Positions 47,717 to 57,292 are shown, counted from the stretch's first letter. The stretch: 64,000 nt of DNA from Streptomyces spinoverrucosus (GCF_006539505.1 NZ_BJND01000012.1:62001-126000); one strand, 5' to 3'. Numbers and translations: made by a program. The notes: generated by a model from the letters alone, not told the origin.

Positions 47717-48067
47717 ATGACCACCAGCAACACCACCACCGGCGATGTCGACCCGGCCGTGCGCGCGGAACTCTCCCGGCTGCGCGACAGCATCGACAAC
47801 ATCGACGCGGCCGTCGTCCACATGCTCGCCGAGCGCTTCAAATGCACCCAGCAGGTCGGCCGACTCAAAGCCCTGCACCGGCTGCCGCCCGCCGACCCGG
47901 CGCGCGAGGCACGGCAGATCGACCGGCTGCGCGCCCTCGCCGAGAGTGCCAAGCTCGACCCGGGATTCGCTGAAAAGTTTCTCAATTTCATCATCGGCGA
48001 AGTGATCAGGCACCACGAGCGCATCGCCGAGGACACCGTGAACGGCACCTCGCCGACAGCCGACTGA
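47717..48067 (+). CDS. Monofunctional chorismate mutase (AroQ type)
   Basis: 116 aa, all helical. LSRLRDSIDNIDAAVVHMLAERFKCT gives the first long helix; VGRLKALHRLPPADPAREARQ and a C-terminal helix with FIIGEVIRHHERI complete the AroQ fold. It converts chorismate to prephenate, the branch to Phe and Tyr that competes with TrpE. The N-terminal 12 residues are Thr/Asn rich. TAGGGT lies 8 nt before the ATG. Confidence 0.9.
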   Translation: MTTSNTTTGDVDPAVRAELSRLRDSIDNIDAAVVHMLAERFKCTQQVGRLKALHRLPPADPAREARQIDRLRALAESAKLDPGFAEKFLNFIIGEVIRHHERIAEDTVNGTSPTAD

Positions 48068-48204
48068 CCTCGGCGAACCCGGCCCGGCACGGGACAGCGC
48101 GGCACGGGAGGGGGCCGCCCGCGCCGCGTACTGATCGTCAAGTGGCGACCACTGACCGTCAGCGCCTCGCATACTCTGGTGTCCACGCCGGAGGGAGTTC
48201 GGGC

Positions 48205-48723
48205 ATGGGGTCGGACGCCAAGATCCTCATCGTCGACGACCACGAGGACACGCTGTACGCGCTGGAGAGCGCCCTGGCCCCGCTCGGCTACGACCTGGGC
48301 CGCGCCACCAGCGGCGACGAAGCCCTGAAACAGGTACTGCGCGGCCAGGTCGGCCTGCTGCTGCTCGATGTGCGCATGCCCGGCGTCAGCGGCCTGGACG
48401 TGGTGCGCTACCTGCGCCGCCTGGAACAGACCCAGCACATCCCCGTCGTCCTGCTCACCGGCTACGGCCCGGACCACGAACTGACCTCCACCGCCTTCGA
48501 ACTGGGCGTCGCCGACCTCCTCATGAAACCCGTCGACCCATGGGCGCTGCGCACCAAGATCCGCTACCTGTACGACGCCCACCAGCGCCACCAGGCCCTG
48601 GAGCGCGAGGTCCGCGAACTGCGTGCCCTGATCGAGTCCGAGGCGCAGCCGGACAAGCCGGGCGCACGCCTGCCCGTGCAGCGCGACCGGCGCGTGTCGA
48701 CGCCCGCGCAGGACCGCACGTAA
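48205..48723 (+). CDS. Orphan single-domain response regulator
   Basis: 172 aa. A receiver domain with the acidic pocket in LIVDDHEDTL, phosphoacceptor Asp in LLLLDVRMPGVSG, Thr in VLLTGYGP and Lys in LLMKPVDPWAL. After it comes only a short coiled coil (HQALEREVRELRALIESE) and a basic tail; there is no DNA-binding or enzyme domain. No histidine kinase is adjacent. GGAGGG lies 9 nt before ATG 48205. It probably passes a signal by protein contact. Confidence 0.88.
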   Translation: MGSDAKILIVDDHEDTLYALESALAPLGYDLGRATSGDEALKQVLRGQVGLLLLDVRMPGVSGLDVVRYLRRLEQTQHIPVVLLTGYGPDHELTSTAFELGVADLLMKPVDPWALRTKIRYLYDAHQRHQALEREVRELRALIESEAQPDKPGARLPVQRDRRVSTPAQDRT

Positions 48724-48781
48724 CCCCGCGAAACCGCCCGCCCCTGTCCCACTGTCGGTGGCATCAGGCAGCATGTGATCC

Positions 48782-51265
48782 ATGTCCGTACTCACGCGCG
48801 ACGAAGCGCAGACCCGTGCCCAGCTCATCGACGTCCGTCACTACAGGATCGATCTCGACCTGACCACCGGTGACGAGACCTTCGACTCCCGTACGGTGAT
48901 CGGGTTCACCGCGCGCACGGACGCGGACACGTTCGTCGAGCTGAAGCCCGCCGAGCTACGCTCCGTCACCCTGGACGGACAGCCCCTCGACCCCGAGACC
49001 CTCGACGGCAACCGCCTGCCCCTGAAGAACCTCACCGCGGGCGACCACGAGCTGCGCGTCGACGCCGCCATGCGCTACTCCCGCACCGGCGAGGGCATGC
49101 ACCGCTTCACCGACCCCACCGACGGCGAGACCTACGTCTACACCCAGCTGTTCCTGGACGACGTCCAGCGGGTCTTCGCCGCCTTCGACCAGCCCGACCT
49201 GAAGGCCGTCTTCGAGCTGTCGGTGAAGGCGCCCGAGGGCTGGACCGTACTCGCCAACGGCATCACCGAGCACACGGACGGCGTGTGGAAGGCCGCGCCG
49301 ACCCCGCTGATCTCCACCTACCTCGTCGCCGTCGCCGCCGGCCCCTGGCACTCGGTGCGCACCGAACACCGCGGCCTGCCCTTCGGCATCCACTGCCGCC
49401 GCTCGCTCGCCCCCTACCTGGACGCGGACGCCGCCGAGATCCTCGACGTCACGCGGGCCTGCTTCGACCGCTACCACGAGAAGTTCGAGGAGCCCTACCC
49501 CTTCGACTCCTACGACCAGGCGTTCGTCCCCGAGTTCAACGCGGGCGCCATGGAAAACCCGGGACTGGTCACCTTCCGCGACGAGTTCGTCTACCGCTCC
49601 GCCGTCACCGACACCGAGCGGCAGACCCGCGCGATGGTCATCGCCCACGAGATGGCCCACATGTGGTTCGGCGACCTCGTCACCCTCAAGTGGTGGGACG
49701 ACATCTGGCTGAACGAGTCCTTCGCCGAGTACATGGGCTACCAGACGCTCAGCGAAGCCACCCGCTTCACGGGCACCTGGACCGAGTTCGGCGTCGCCCG
49801 CAAGGGCTGGGGCTACGACGCCGACCAGCGCCCCTCCACCCACCCCGTCGCCCCCGACGCCGTCCCCGACACCGCCTCCGCCCTGCTCAACTTCGACGGC
49901 ATCTCCTACGCCAAGGGCGCCTCCGCCCTGCGCCAGCTCGTCACCTGGCTCGGCGAGAAGGACTTCCTCGCCGGCATCAACACCCACTTCACCCGGCACC
50001 GGTTCGCCAACGCCACCCTCGCCGACTTCATCGACTCCCTCGCCGCCACCACCGAACGCGACGTGCACGCCTGGGCCGACGCCTGGCTGCGCACCACCGG
50101 CGTCGACACCCTCACGCCCCGCGTCACCACCGGCGACAACGGCACCTGCACCCTCACCGTCGACCACACCGGCAGCCGCCCGCACCGCATCGCCGTCGGC
50201 CTCTACGACCAGGACCTCGGCGACGAAGGCCGCCTCACCCTGCGCGCACGCCTCGACCTCGACGTCCCGCACCCCGACGGCCACCCCATCGGCAAGCGCC
50301 CCGCCCTGCTCCTCCTCAACGACGGCGACCTCACCTACGCCAAGGTCCGCTTCGACCCCCGGTCCTTCCGGACCGTGCGCGAGGAACTGTCCGGCCTGCC
50401 CGACCCTCTCACCCGAGCGGTCGTGTGGAACGCCCTCAGGGACGCCGTCCGCGACGCCGAACTCCCGCCCACCGCCTACCTGGACACCGCCCGCGCCCAC
50501 CTCCCGCACGAGAGCGACCTCGCCCTCGTCCAGGGCGTCCTCGGCTTCGCCACCCGCCAGATCACCGACCGCTACCTCACCCCCGAGGAGCGCCCGGCCG
50601 CCCTGAGCACCCTCTCCGCCCTCTGCCGCGACCTGCTGCGCCGCACCGAGGACGGCGACAACCCAGGCCTGCGCCTGCTCGCCGTACGCCACTTCATCGA
50701 CGTCGCCGCCCACCCCGACACCATCGCCGCCTGGCTCGCCGACGGCATCGTCCCCGGCGGACCCGAGCTCGACCCCGAGCTGCGCTGGCGCATCCTCGGC
50801 CGCCTCGCCGTCCTCGGCGCCACGGACGACACCGCCATCGCCGCCGAACTCGACCGCGACCCCAGCGCCACCGGCCAGGAGGGCGCGGCCCGCTGCCGTG
50901 CCGCCCTGCCCGACCCGCGGGCCAAGCAGACGGCCTGGGAGGCGATGTTCGCCCACGACGAGCTGTCCAACTACCTGTTCACGGCCACCGCCCAGGGCTT
51001 CTGGCAGCCCGAACAGGCCGAGCTGGTCCGGGAGTACGTGCCGCGCTACTACGAGGACGCCGTCGCCCTGGCCGCCCGCCGCGGCCCCGCCATGGCCAAG
51101 GTCGCCGGCAACTGGGCCTTCCCCACCCACGCCGTCGACACCGAGACCCTGCGCCTGGGCGAGGAGTGCCTGCGCGAGGCGGAGCCGACGCCGGCGCTGC
51201 GGCGGAAGCTGGTCGACCAACTGGACGACTTGGCACGGGCGTTGCGGGTGAGGAGGGCTGCCTAG
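48782..51265 (+). CDS. pepN: Aminopeptidase N (M1 family)
   Basis: 827 aa cytoplasmic zinc exopeptidase removing N-terminal residues from peptides. GAMENPGLVTF is the exopeptidase motif, HEMAHMWFGD plus the Glu in WLNESFAEY the zinc site; the C-terminal half is the helical domain of actinobacterial members. CAGCAT lies exactly 7 nt before the ATG with no ribosome-binding site, another leaderless candidate. A GC-rich inverted repeat follows the stop. Confidence 0.95.
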   Translation: MSVLTRDEAQTRAQLIDVRHYRIDLDLTTGDETFDSRTVIGFTARTDADTFVELKPAELRSVTLDGQPLDPETLDGNRLPLKNLTAGDHELRVDAAMRYSRTGEGMHRFTDPTDGETYVYTQLFLDDVQRVFAAFDQPDLKAVFELSVKAPEGWTVLANGITEHTDGVWKAAPTPLISTYLVAVAAGPWHSVRTEHRGLPFGIHCRRSLAPYLDADAAEILDVTRACFDRYHEKFEEPYPFDSYDQAFVPEFNAGAMENPGLVTFRDEFVYRSAVTDTERQTRAMVIAHEMAHMWFGDLVTLKWWDDIWLNESFAEYMGYQTLSEATRFTGTWTEFGVARKGWGYDADQRPSTHPVAPDAVPDTASALLNFDGISYAKGASALRQLVTWLGEKDFLAGINTHFTRHRFANATLADFIDSLAATTERDVHAWADAWLRTTGVDTLTPRVTTGDNGTCTLTVDHTGSRPHRIAVGLYDQDLGDEGRLTLRARLDLDVPHPDGHPIGKRPALLLLNDGDLTYAKVRFDPRSFRTVREELSGLPDPLTRAVVWNALRDAVRDAELPPTAYLDTARAHLPHESDLALVQGVLGFATRQITDRYLTPEERPAALSTLSALCRDLLRRTEDGDNPGLRLLAVRHFIDVAAHPDTIAAWLADGIVPGGPELDPELRWRILGRLAVLGATDDTAIAAELDRDPSATGQEGAARCRAALPDPRAKQTAWEAMFAHDELSNYLFTATAQGFWQPEQAELVREYVPRYYEDAVALAARRGPAMAKVAGNWAFPTHAVDTETLRLGEECLREAEPTPALRRKLVDQLDDLARALRVRRAA

Positions 51266-51290
51266 CGCTCTTGGCGCCGGTCGGTGAAAG

Positions 51291-51405
51291 GCAGCCCGTC
51301 CGGCGTTTGAGGACGAGGCCCGTCCAGGGCCGAAAGCGGGGCCTGGGGGCGGCAGCCCCCAGCGACGCCCACACCAACGCCGACGAAGCCTTCAAACGCC
51401 CGGCT
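51291..51405. repeat. Inverted GC-rich element after pepN
   Basis: GTCCGGCGTTTGAGGACGAG (51298-51317) has an inverted relative in TTCAAACGCCCGGC (51391-51404). Between them, CTGGGGGC-GGCA-GCCCCCAG (51343-51362) is a perfect 8-bp hairpin that can act as the pepN terminator. Elements with the GGCGTTTGA core are, to my knowledge, frequent between Streptomyces genes. The 211-bp gap holds no gene. Confidence 0.75.
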
Positions 51406-51476
51406 CATTACCCCCTTCGGGTCGTTCTCCCCGCACGTTCCCGGCGCGCCGCCCCCTCCGCGTACAAGCTGGGTAC

Positions 51477-52835
51477 ATGCCCACGCCGCCCCTCGCCTCA
51501 GGCCCCGACGGCCCGGGCGCCCTGCGGCCGTTGCTCGACACCGTGCTCGACGCGCTGGACGCCGGCCGCCGGGCACGCGGCGGCCCGCTCCCGGCGGGTG
51601 GCCCGGAGGCGGTGACCGCGCGGATGCGGGACGCGCTGGGGGACGTACTGCCGGACGAGGGCGACCCGGACGCCCTGCGCGCCCTGGTGCACGCGCTCGC
51701 CGAGGGCGCCGCCGACCCGGCCGACCCACTGTGCGCCGGTCATCTGCACTGCCCGCCGCTCGCCCTCGCCACCGCCGCCGACCTCGCCGCCACCGCCCTC
51801 AACCCCTCCCTCGACTCCTGGGACCAGGCCCCGGCCGCCTCCGCACTGGAAGCCCTGGTCACTCGGGCGCTCGCCGAGGCGGCCGGCGCGGCCGACTGCC
51901 TCGTCACCACCGGCGGCACCGAGTCCAACCAACTCGCCCTGCTGCTCGCCCGCGAGGCCCACGGCGGCAGCGTCCACCTGGTCACCGCGGCCAATTCCCA
52001 CCACTCGCTCACCCGCGCCGCCTGGCTGCTCGGCCTGCCCGAACCCGTCACCGTCCCCGCCCCGGCCGGCACCCTCGACCCGGCCGCCCTCGACGAGGCC
52101 CTCACCGACCTGCCCGGCCCCCTGCTCGTCGCCGCCACCGCGGGCACCACCGACGCCGGGCTGATCGACCCGTTGCCCGAGATCGCCGCCCTGTGCCGCG
52201 CGCACGGGGCCCGGCTGCACATCGACGCCGCCTACGGCGGCGGGCTGCTGTTCAGCGAACGGCACCGCCACCGGCTCACCGGGCTCGACGCCGCCGACAC
52301 CGTCACCCTCGACCTGCACAAACTCGGCTGGCAGCCGATCGCCGCCGGACTGCTCACCGTCCGGAACGCCCGCGACCTCGCCGCCCTGCACCAGCGCGCC
52401 GACTACCTCAACGCCGACGACGACACCGACGCCGGCTTCCCCGACCTGCTGGGCCGCTCACTGCGAACGACCCGCCGCCCGGACATCCTCAAGATCGCCG
52501 TCACGCTGAGAACCCTCGGCCGGAGCGGCCTCGGCGCGCTCGTCGACCAGGTGTGCGAGCGCGCCGATGAACTGGCCCGGCTGATCGCCGCGCACCCGGG
52601 CTTCGAGCTGTACGACCGGCCCACCATCAGCACGGTCCTGTTCCGCCCCGCCGACGCCACGGACGAGGCCGTGGCCGCCGTACGCCGAAGACTCCTCGGC
52701 GACGGCCGCGCGATCCTCGGCCGCGCCCGGCTGAACGGCCGGCTCTGGCTCAAGGCCACCCTCCTCAACCCCCACACCAGGCCAGACCACCTGGCCGCCC
52801 TCCTGAAACTGGTGGAAGGACACACCCCCCGATGA
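51477..52835 (+). CDS. PLP-dependent group II decarboxylase, DesA-like
   Basis: 452 aa. Fold type I decarboxylase related to diaminobutyrate and lysine decarboxylases of siderophore loci. Motifs: LVTTGGTESNQLALLLAR, the His stacking on PLP in NSHHSLTRAAW, LHIDAAYGGGLLFSER, and the PLP lysine in LDLHKLGWQP. It would turn a diamino acid into a diamine such as cadaverine. CAAGCT lies 6 nt before ATG 51477. Its stop overlaps the N-hydroxylase start (ATGA). The amino-acid substrate is inferred, not visible. Confidence 0.88.
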   Translation: MPTPPLASGPDGPGALRPLLDTVLDALDAGRRARGGPLPAGGPEAVTARMRDALGDVLPDEGDPDALRALVHALAEGAADPADPLCAGHLHCPPLALATAADLAATALNPSLDSWDQAPAASALEALVTRALAEAAGAADCLVTTGGTESNQLALLLAREAHGGSVHLVTAANSHHSLTRAAWLLGLPEPVTVPAPAGTLDPAALDEALTDLPGPLLVAATAGTTDAGLIDPLPEIAALCRAHGARLHIDAAYGGGLLFSERHRHRLTGLDAADTVTLDLHKLGWQPIAAGLLTVRNARDLAALHQRADYLNADDDTDAGFPDLLGRSLRTTRRPDILKIAVTLRTLGRSGLGALVDQVCERADELARLIAAHPGFELYDRPTISTVLFRPADATDEAVAAVRRRLLGDGRAILGRARLNGRLWLKATLLNPHTRPDHLAALLKLVEGHTPR

Positions 52836-54415
52836 CCCCCCCGACGAACCCACCGACCACGCCCCCGGCCACCCTCGACGCGAGCCCGCCAGTCACGCCA
52901 CCGGCCACCCCCGACGCGAACGCGCCGGCCACGCCACCGGTCACTCCCCACGCGAACGCGCCGACCACGCCACCGGCCACCCCCCACGCGAACCCGGCTG
53001 CCGCCCCGCACCCGGCCCCCCAAGAACCCCAGGCCACCCGCGACCTGGTCGGCATCGGCATCGGCCCGTTCAACCTCTCCCTCGCCGCACTCGCCCACCC
53101 GCTCGCCGAACTCGACGCCGTCTTCTACGAACAGCGCCCCACCTTCGACTGGCACCCCGGCCTGCTCATCGACGGCACCACCGTCCAGGTGCCCTTCCTC
53201 GCCGACCTGGTGACCCTCGCCGACCCCGCCAGCCCCTGGTCCTTCCTCAACTACCTCAAAACCCGCGAGCGGCTCTTCCCCTTCTACTTCGCCGAGCGCT
53301 TCCACATCCAGCGCACCGAGTACGACGCCTACTGCCGCTGGGTGGCCGAGAACCTCCCCGGACTGCGCTTTTGCCACCGCGTCGACGCCGTCCGCTGGAA
53401 CGCCGAACACGATGTCTTCGAGGTCGACTTCACCCAGCTCGACACCGGTGCGGAGGCCGAGTCCCTCGGCCGTACGTACACGAAGAACCTCGTCCTCGGC
53501 ATCGGCACCGAGCCCTACGTCCCCGACCCGCTCAGGCCCCTAGTCGACGCACCCGGCGTGCCCGTGATCCACGCCGCCGACTACCTCGACCACCGCGCCA
53601 CCCTGCTCGCCGCCGAGCACATCACCGTCGTCGGCTCAGGGCAGTCCGGCGCCGAAGTCTTCCTCGACCTGCTGCGGCACCGCCCGGCCGGCCGGGAGCG
53701 GCTGCACTGGATCGGCCGCAGCGACGCCTTCGCACCCATGGAGTACTCCAAGCTCGGCCTGGAGCACTTCACCCCCGACTACACGCGCTACTTCCACGCC
53801 CTGTCCGAACCGGTCCGCGAACAGCTCGTCACCGCCCAGTGGCAACTCCACAAAGGCATCGACGCCGGCACCATGGCCGCCATCCACGACGAGCTCTACC
53901 GTCGCAACCTGGGCGGCGGCTGGCCCGACGCCGTCCTCACCCCCGGCGTCACCGTCCGCACCGCCGGCCGGATCGCCACCACAAAGATCGAGCTCCATCT
54001 GGAACACCTCCAGCAGGGCACCCGCTCCCGGCTCACCACCGACGCCGTCGTCCTCGCCACCGGCTACCGCGAACGCCCCCTCACCCGCCTCCTCGCAGGC
54101 CTCGAACCCTATCTGCGCCGCGACAGCCGCGACCGCCCGCGCGTCGACGAGGAACACCGCCTGGTCCTCGACCCCTCGGTCACCGGAGCGGTCTTCGTGC
54201 AGAACACCGCACTCCACACCCACGGCGTCGGCACCCCCGACCTCGGCCTCGCCGCCTGGCGCAGCGCCACCATCCTCAACGCCCTGACCGGCAAGGAACC
54301 GTACCCGCTGCCGCACCGCACCGCGTTCACCACCTTCGGCCTGGAACAGCAGCGGAGCCAGGTCCCTCCCGCTCGGCACCCGGGGGAGCTCACCCCCTTG
54401 CGGGACGGGACCTGA
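52832..54415 (+). CDS. Lysine/ornithine N-hydroxylase family monooxygenase, DesB-like
   Basis: 527 aa. FAD motif DLVGIGIGPFNLSLAAL, substrate region FDWHPGLLIDGTTVQVPFLADL, NADPH motif VVGSGQSGAEVFLDLL and the C-terminal LATGYRE. It hydroxylates the side-chain amine of lysine, ornithine or a diamine, the first step to a hydroxamate. It is longer than usual because of about 70 N-terminal residues of Pro/Thr-rich 12-residue repeats. No acyltransferase or IucA/IucC-type synthetase lies nearby. Confidence 0.9.
   Translation: MTPPTNPPTTPPATLDASPPVTPPATPDANAPATPPVTPHANAPTTPPATPHANPAAAPHPAPQEPQATRDLVGIGIGPFNLSLAALAHPLAELDAVFYEQRPTFDWHPGLLIDGTTVQVPFLADLVTLADPASPWSFLNYLKTRERLFPFYFAERFHIQRTEYDAYCRWVAENLPGLRFCHRVDAVRWNAEHDVFEVDFTQLDTGAEAESLGRTYTKNLVLGIGTEPYVPDPLRPLVDAPGVPVIHAADYLDHRATLLAAEHITVVGSGQSGAEVFLDLLRHRPAGRERLHWIGRSDAFAPMEYSKLGLEHFTPDYTRYFHALSEPVREQLVTAQWQLHKGIDAGTMAAIHDELYRRNLGGGWPDAVLTPGVTVRTAGRIATTKIELHLEHLQQGTRSRLTTDAVVLATGYRERPLTRLLAGLEPYLRRDSRDRPRVDEEHRLVLDPSVTGAVFVQNTALHTHGVGTPDLGLAAWRSATILNALTGKEPYPLPHRTAFTTFGLEQQRSQVPPARHPGELTPLRDGT
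52864..52999 (+). repeat. Four 36-bp in-frame repeats at the start of the N-hydroxylase gene
   Basis: GCGAA/GCGAG anchor points at 52880, 52916, 52952 and 52988 are exactly 36 bp apart. Each unit encodes a 12-residue variation of ATP(D/H)A(N/S)xPxTPP. The repeat is in frame, so copy number could change without breaking the gene. Confidence 0.8.
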
Positions 54416-54428
54416 CACCGGCGAAGGG

Positions 54429-56237
54429 CTAGAACACCGGCGTGCCGTCCCGCGTGAGCTTCCAGTCCACCGACGCGAAGTCCTTCGGGTCCAGCACACC
54501 CTTCGCGGTCACCCACTCCGCGATCCGGGTGCGGATCTCCGTCGACTCCGACCACAGCTCCCGCGCCGACGCCACATGCGGGAACGCGCCACCGCCGTTG
54601 GCGCGGTAGTTGTTCACCGCCAGCACGAACTGCTGGGCGTCGTCCAACGCCGCACCGTCGAAGGCCAGGTTCCTGATCCGCGAACCGGCCGGCTGCGCGA
54701 TGTCGATCTCGTACGTCAGCCCCGACACGTAGTCGTAGTTGTAGTCCGGACGGCCGCCCGCGTTGGTCAGCGTGTTCACATCGACCGGCGCGCCGGCCGC
54801 CGTCTGCACGAAGTACTCCGCCGAATACTCCAGGTACGCCCGCAGCTGCGCGCCCGTCATCAGCTTGGCGACCAGCGTGTTGTCGTACACATACAGGCTC
54901 GACAGGTCCCGGATCGTCACATCGCCGGCCGGGATCTCACTCGTCCGCGAGAACGGCGACGCCTGTGCGATCACCGGCAGCGACGCGAACTCGGTACCCG
55001 CCAGGGCCGCCCTGACCACGTCCTCCTGCACCTTCGTGATCAGGTCGATGATCGGGGCGTCCTGGTAGCGGGCCTCGACCGTCGTCAGGGTCTGCGTCGC
55101 CGTGCCGACGACCTGGTTGACGTACTCCACCACCTTCGCGTGCTCGTCCGACAGCAGCCTGGTGATCCGCGGGTCGTCCTCGACCGTGTTCGAGTTCCGC
55201 AGCGACGCCTTGACCGACTCGACCTGCCACCTGCCCTTGGCGAAGACCAGCTCGAAGTCGAACAACGTCAGCCGTTCGGCGTAGCACAGCGGTTCGGACA
55301 GCACGACCGTCCTGCCGGTCTGCTCGTTCGTGACCAGCAGCTCCTCGATCTCCACGTGCGCGTGACCGACCAGGATCGCGTCGATGCCGGGCACCTGCCG
55401 GGCCACGTTGGCGGCGGCGTTCTCCACATACGGCAGCTGGTCACCGTACGACGACGTGCCCGAGGAGCCGCTGTGCGCGGAGACCACCACCACGTCCGCG
55501 CCCATCGACCGCAGCTTCGGCACCCACTTCGCCGCCTGCTCCTCCAGACCCGGGAAGACCAGCTTGCCCTGCACATACGCCTTGTCCCAGATCGCGATCC
55601 CCGGGTTCGTCAGCCCGAGCACGGCGACCTTCACCGGCGGGGCGCCCGGCACCCGGAACGTCTTCATGAAGTACGGCGGGAAGGCGGGCCGCAGCGTCTT
55701 GGCGTCGACGGCGTTGGCGCCGAGCAGCGGGAACCGGCACTGCTCCTCGAACCGGCGCAGCGTCTCGATGCCGTAGTTGAACTCGTGGTTGCCGAGCGCC
55801 ACCGCGTCGTATCCGATGGCGTTCATCGCCTGCGCCATCGGATGCACCGGGCCGCCCTTGGCGGTGATCGGGTCGACCTTCGCGTAGTAGTACGTCAGCG
55901 GGGTGCCCTGGATGGTGTCGCCCGCGTCCAGCAGCAGCGTGTTGCGGCGGCCCTTCTCCTCGCGCACCTGATTCACCAGCGTCGAGATCCGGGCCAGGCC
56001 CTGGGCGTTGCCCTTGGCGTCGGAGTACTCCGCGTCCTTGAAGTAGTCCCAGTTGAAGATGTGGCCGTGCAGGTCGGTGGTGCCCATGACGGTGAACGAG
56101 TACCGCTTGGGACGCTTCTTGTGCGCCTGTGCCTGCGCCTGCGCTGCCTCCGCCGGTGCCGCCGCCGCGCCGGCGATCGCCACCCCCGCCCCGGTCACGG
56201 CGGACTTCTTCAGGAACTTCCGGCGGTTCAACGGCAT
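54429..56237 (-). CDS. Tat-exported 5'-nucleotidase / 2',3'-cyclic phosphodiesterase family protein
   Basis: 602 aa. The N-terminus NRRKFLKKSAVTGAG is a twin-arginine signal, followed by an Ala-rich cleavage region. Metal-binding metallophosphatase motifs: TTDLHGHIFNWD, DAGDTIQGTPL, GNHEFNYG, VSAHSG and GHAHVEIEEL. The C-terminal nucleotide-binding domain has QASPFSRTSEIPAGDVTIRD and YNYDYVSGL. It probably takes phosphate off extracellular nucleotides. It ends convergent with the N-hydroxylase gene, 13 bp apart. Confidence 0.92.
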   Translation of the reverse strand: MPLNRRKFLKKSAVTGAGVAIAGAAAAPAEAAQAQAQAHKKRPKRYSFTVMGTTDLHGHIFNWDYFKDAEYSDAKGNAQGLARISTLVNQVREEKGRRNTLLLDAGDTIQGTPLTYYYAKVDPITAKGGPVHPMAQAMNAIGYDAVALGNHEFNYGIETLRRFEEQCRFPLLGANAVDAKTLRPAFPPYFMKTFRVPGAPPVKVAVLGLTNPGIAIWDKAYVQGKLVFPGLEEQAAKWVPKLRSMGADVVVVSAHSGSSGTSSYGDQLPYVENAAANVARQVPGIDAILVGHAHVEIEELLVTNEQTGRTVVLSEPLCYAERLTLFDFELVFAKGRWQVESVKASLRNSNTVEDDPRITRLLSDEHAKVVEYVNQVVGTATQTLTTVEARYQDAPIIDLITKVQEDVVRAALAGTEFASLPVIAQASPFSRTSEIPAGDVTIRDLSSLYVYDNTLVAKLMTGAQLRAYLEYSAEYFVQTAAGAPVDVNTLTNAGGRPDYNYDYVSGLTYEIDIAQPAGSRIRNLAFDGAALDDAQQFVLAVNNYRANGGGAFPHVASARELWSESTEIRTRIAEWVTAKGVLDPKDFASVDWKLTRDGTPVF

Positions 56238-56368
56238 GTGGAGCTCTCCCAGTCAAGATCGAACAAGTGACGACGCGCGTAGATTCTGACCCGGACATGA
56301 CCGTCCCCAACAGGCCCAATACGTTGCGATCTGATGACCGGCCAGGCCCGCACCCCGCCGAGCGGTGA

Positions 56369-56374
56369 CAGAGT
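56369..56374 (+). promoter_or_regulatory. Probable -10 of the SIMPL gene (leaderless)
   Basis: CAGAGT ends exactly 7 nt before ATG 56382. It lies in the 144-bp divergent gap shared with the nucleotidase gene. Confidence 0.4.
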
Positions 56375-56381
56375 GGGACGT

Positions 56382-57110
56382 ATGACCTCACCCACCGCAC
56401 CCACCGGGGACCCCCAGCCGCCCGCCGTCCCCTACGGCACCCCCGACGCCCCTCGCATCGCCGTCCGGGGCGAGGCCCACCTGGAAGTCGACCCCGAGAT
56501 CGCCCGCATCGGCATCACCGTCACCGCCCGCGGCCGCGACCGGCGTTCCGCCCTCGACGACCTCACCCGCCGCAACGCCACCGCCCTCGACCTGGTCAAG
56601 TCCTACGGCGACGCCGTCGAACGGCTGGAGACCGGCGCCTTCTCCATCACCCCGGAACTCACCAAACACGGCCGCGGCGAACGCATCCGCACCTACCACG
56701 GCATCGTCCACATCACCGCCGAACTCACCGACTTCACCGCCCTCGGCGAACTCACCTCCCGCCTCGCCGACCTCGACCTCACCCGCGTCGACGGCCCCTG
56801 GTGGGCACTGCGCCCCGACTCACCCGCCCACCGCACGGCCCGCCAGCAGGCCGTCCGCGAAGCAGTGCAACGCGCCCGCGAATACGCCGAGGCGCTCGGT
56901 ACGACCCTCTCGGCCCTGGTGGAACTCGCCGACATCGGCGCCGAAAGCCCCCAGCCGTACCCGCAGGCACCCGGTGGGCGGATGCGCTCCGTGGCCTACT
57001 CGGCCGCCGCCGAGGACACCGCCGCGGCACCCCTCGATCTCGAACCCCAGCGGCAACACGTCCACGCCCAGGTCAACGCCCGTTTCACGATGGTGCCGCC
57101 GCGGCTTTGA
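56382..57110 (+). CDS. SIMPL-domain (DUF541) protein
   Basis: 242 aa. Core motifs RIAVRGEAHLEVDPEIARIGITVTA, the paired helix LDDLTRRNATALDLVKSYGD, HGIVHITAELTDFTALGEL and ARQQAVREAVQRAREYAEALG match the SIMPL/DUF541 family. E. coli YggE is linked to oxidative stress and others bind kinases, but no biochemical role is set. Unlike many members it has no signal peptide. Confidence 0.87.
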   Translation: MTSPTAPTGDPQPPAVPYGTPDAPRIAVRGEAHLEVDPEIARIGITVTARGRDRRSALDDLTRRNATALDLVKSYGDAVERLETGAFSITPELTKHGRGERIRTYHGIVHITAELTDFTALGELTSRLADLDLTRVDGPWWALRPDSPAHRTARQQAVREAVQRAREYAEALGTTLSALVELADIGAESPQPYPQAPGGRMRSVAYSAAAEDTAAAPLDLEPQRQHVHAQVNARFTMVPPRL

Positions 57111-57292
57111 CGGGTGTGGGGGTGGCGGTAATTCGAAAATCGACCCGCGTAAATGCACGACCGTGAATGTGCGCGGGTGCGCGAATGCTCATCAGAGCAC
57201 CCCTCCGCACAATTCAACAGTTGTCAACACCCCTTCACCCAAAGGTTGTTGAGTAGTCACGCCCGACCAAATATCTACCCGCCGGTAAGGCC

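Noticed and set aside
48956..51220. A 754-codon open frame opposite pepN
   Set aside because: Gly/Val/Glu-rich shadow of the aminopeptidase gene, with no recognisable domain.
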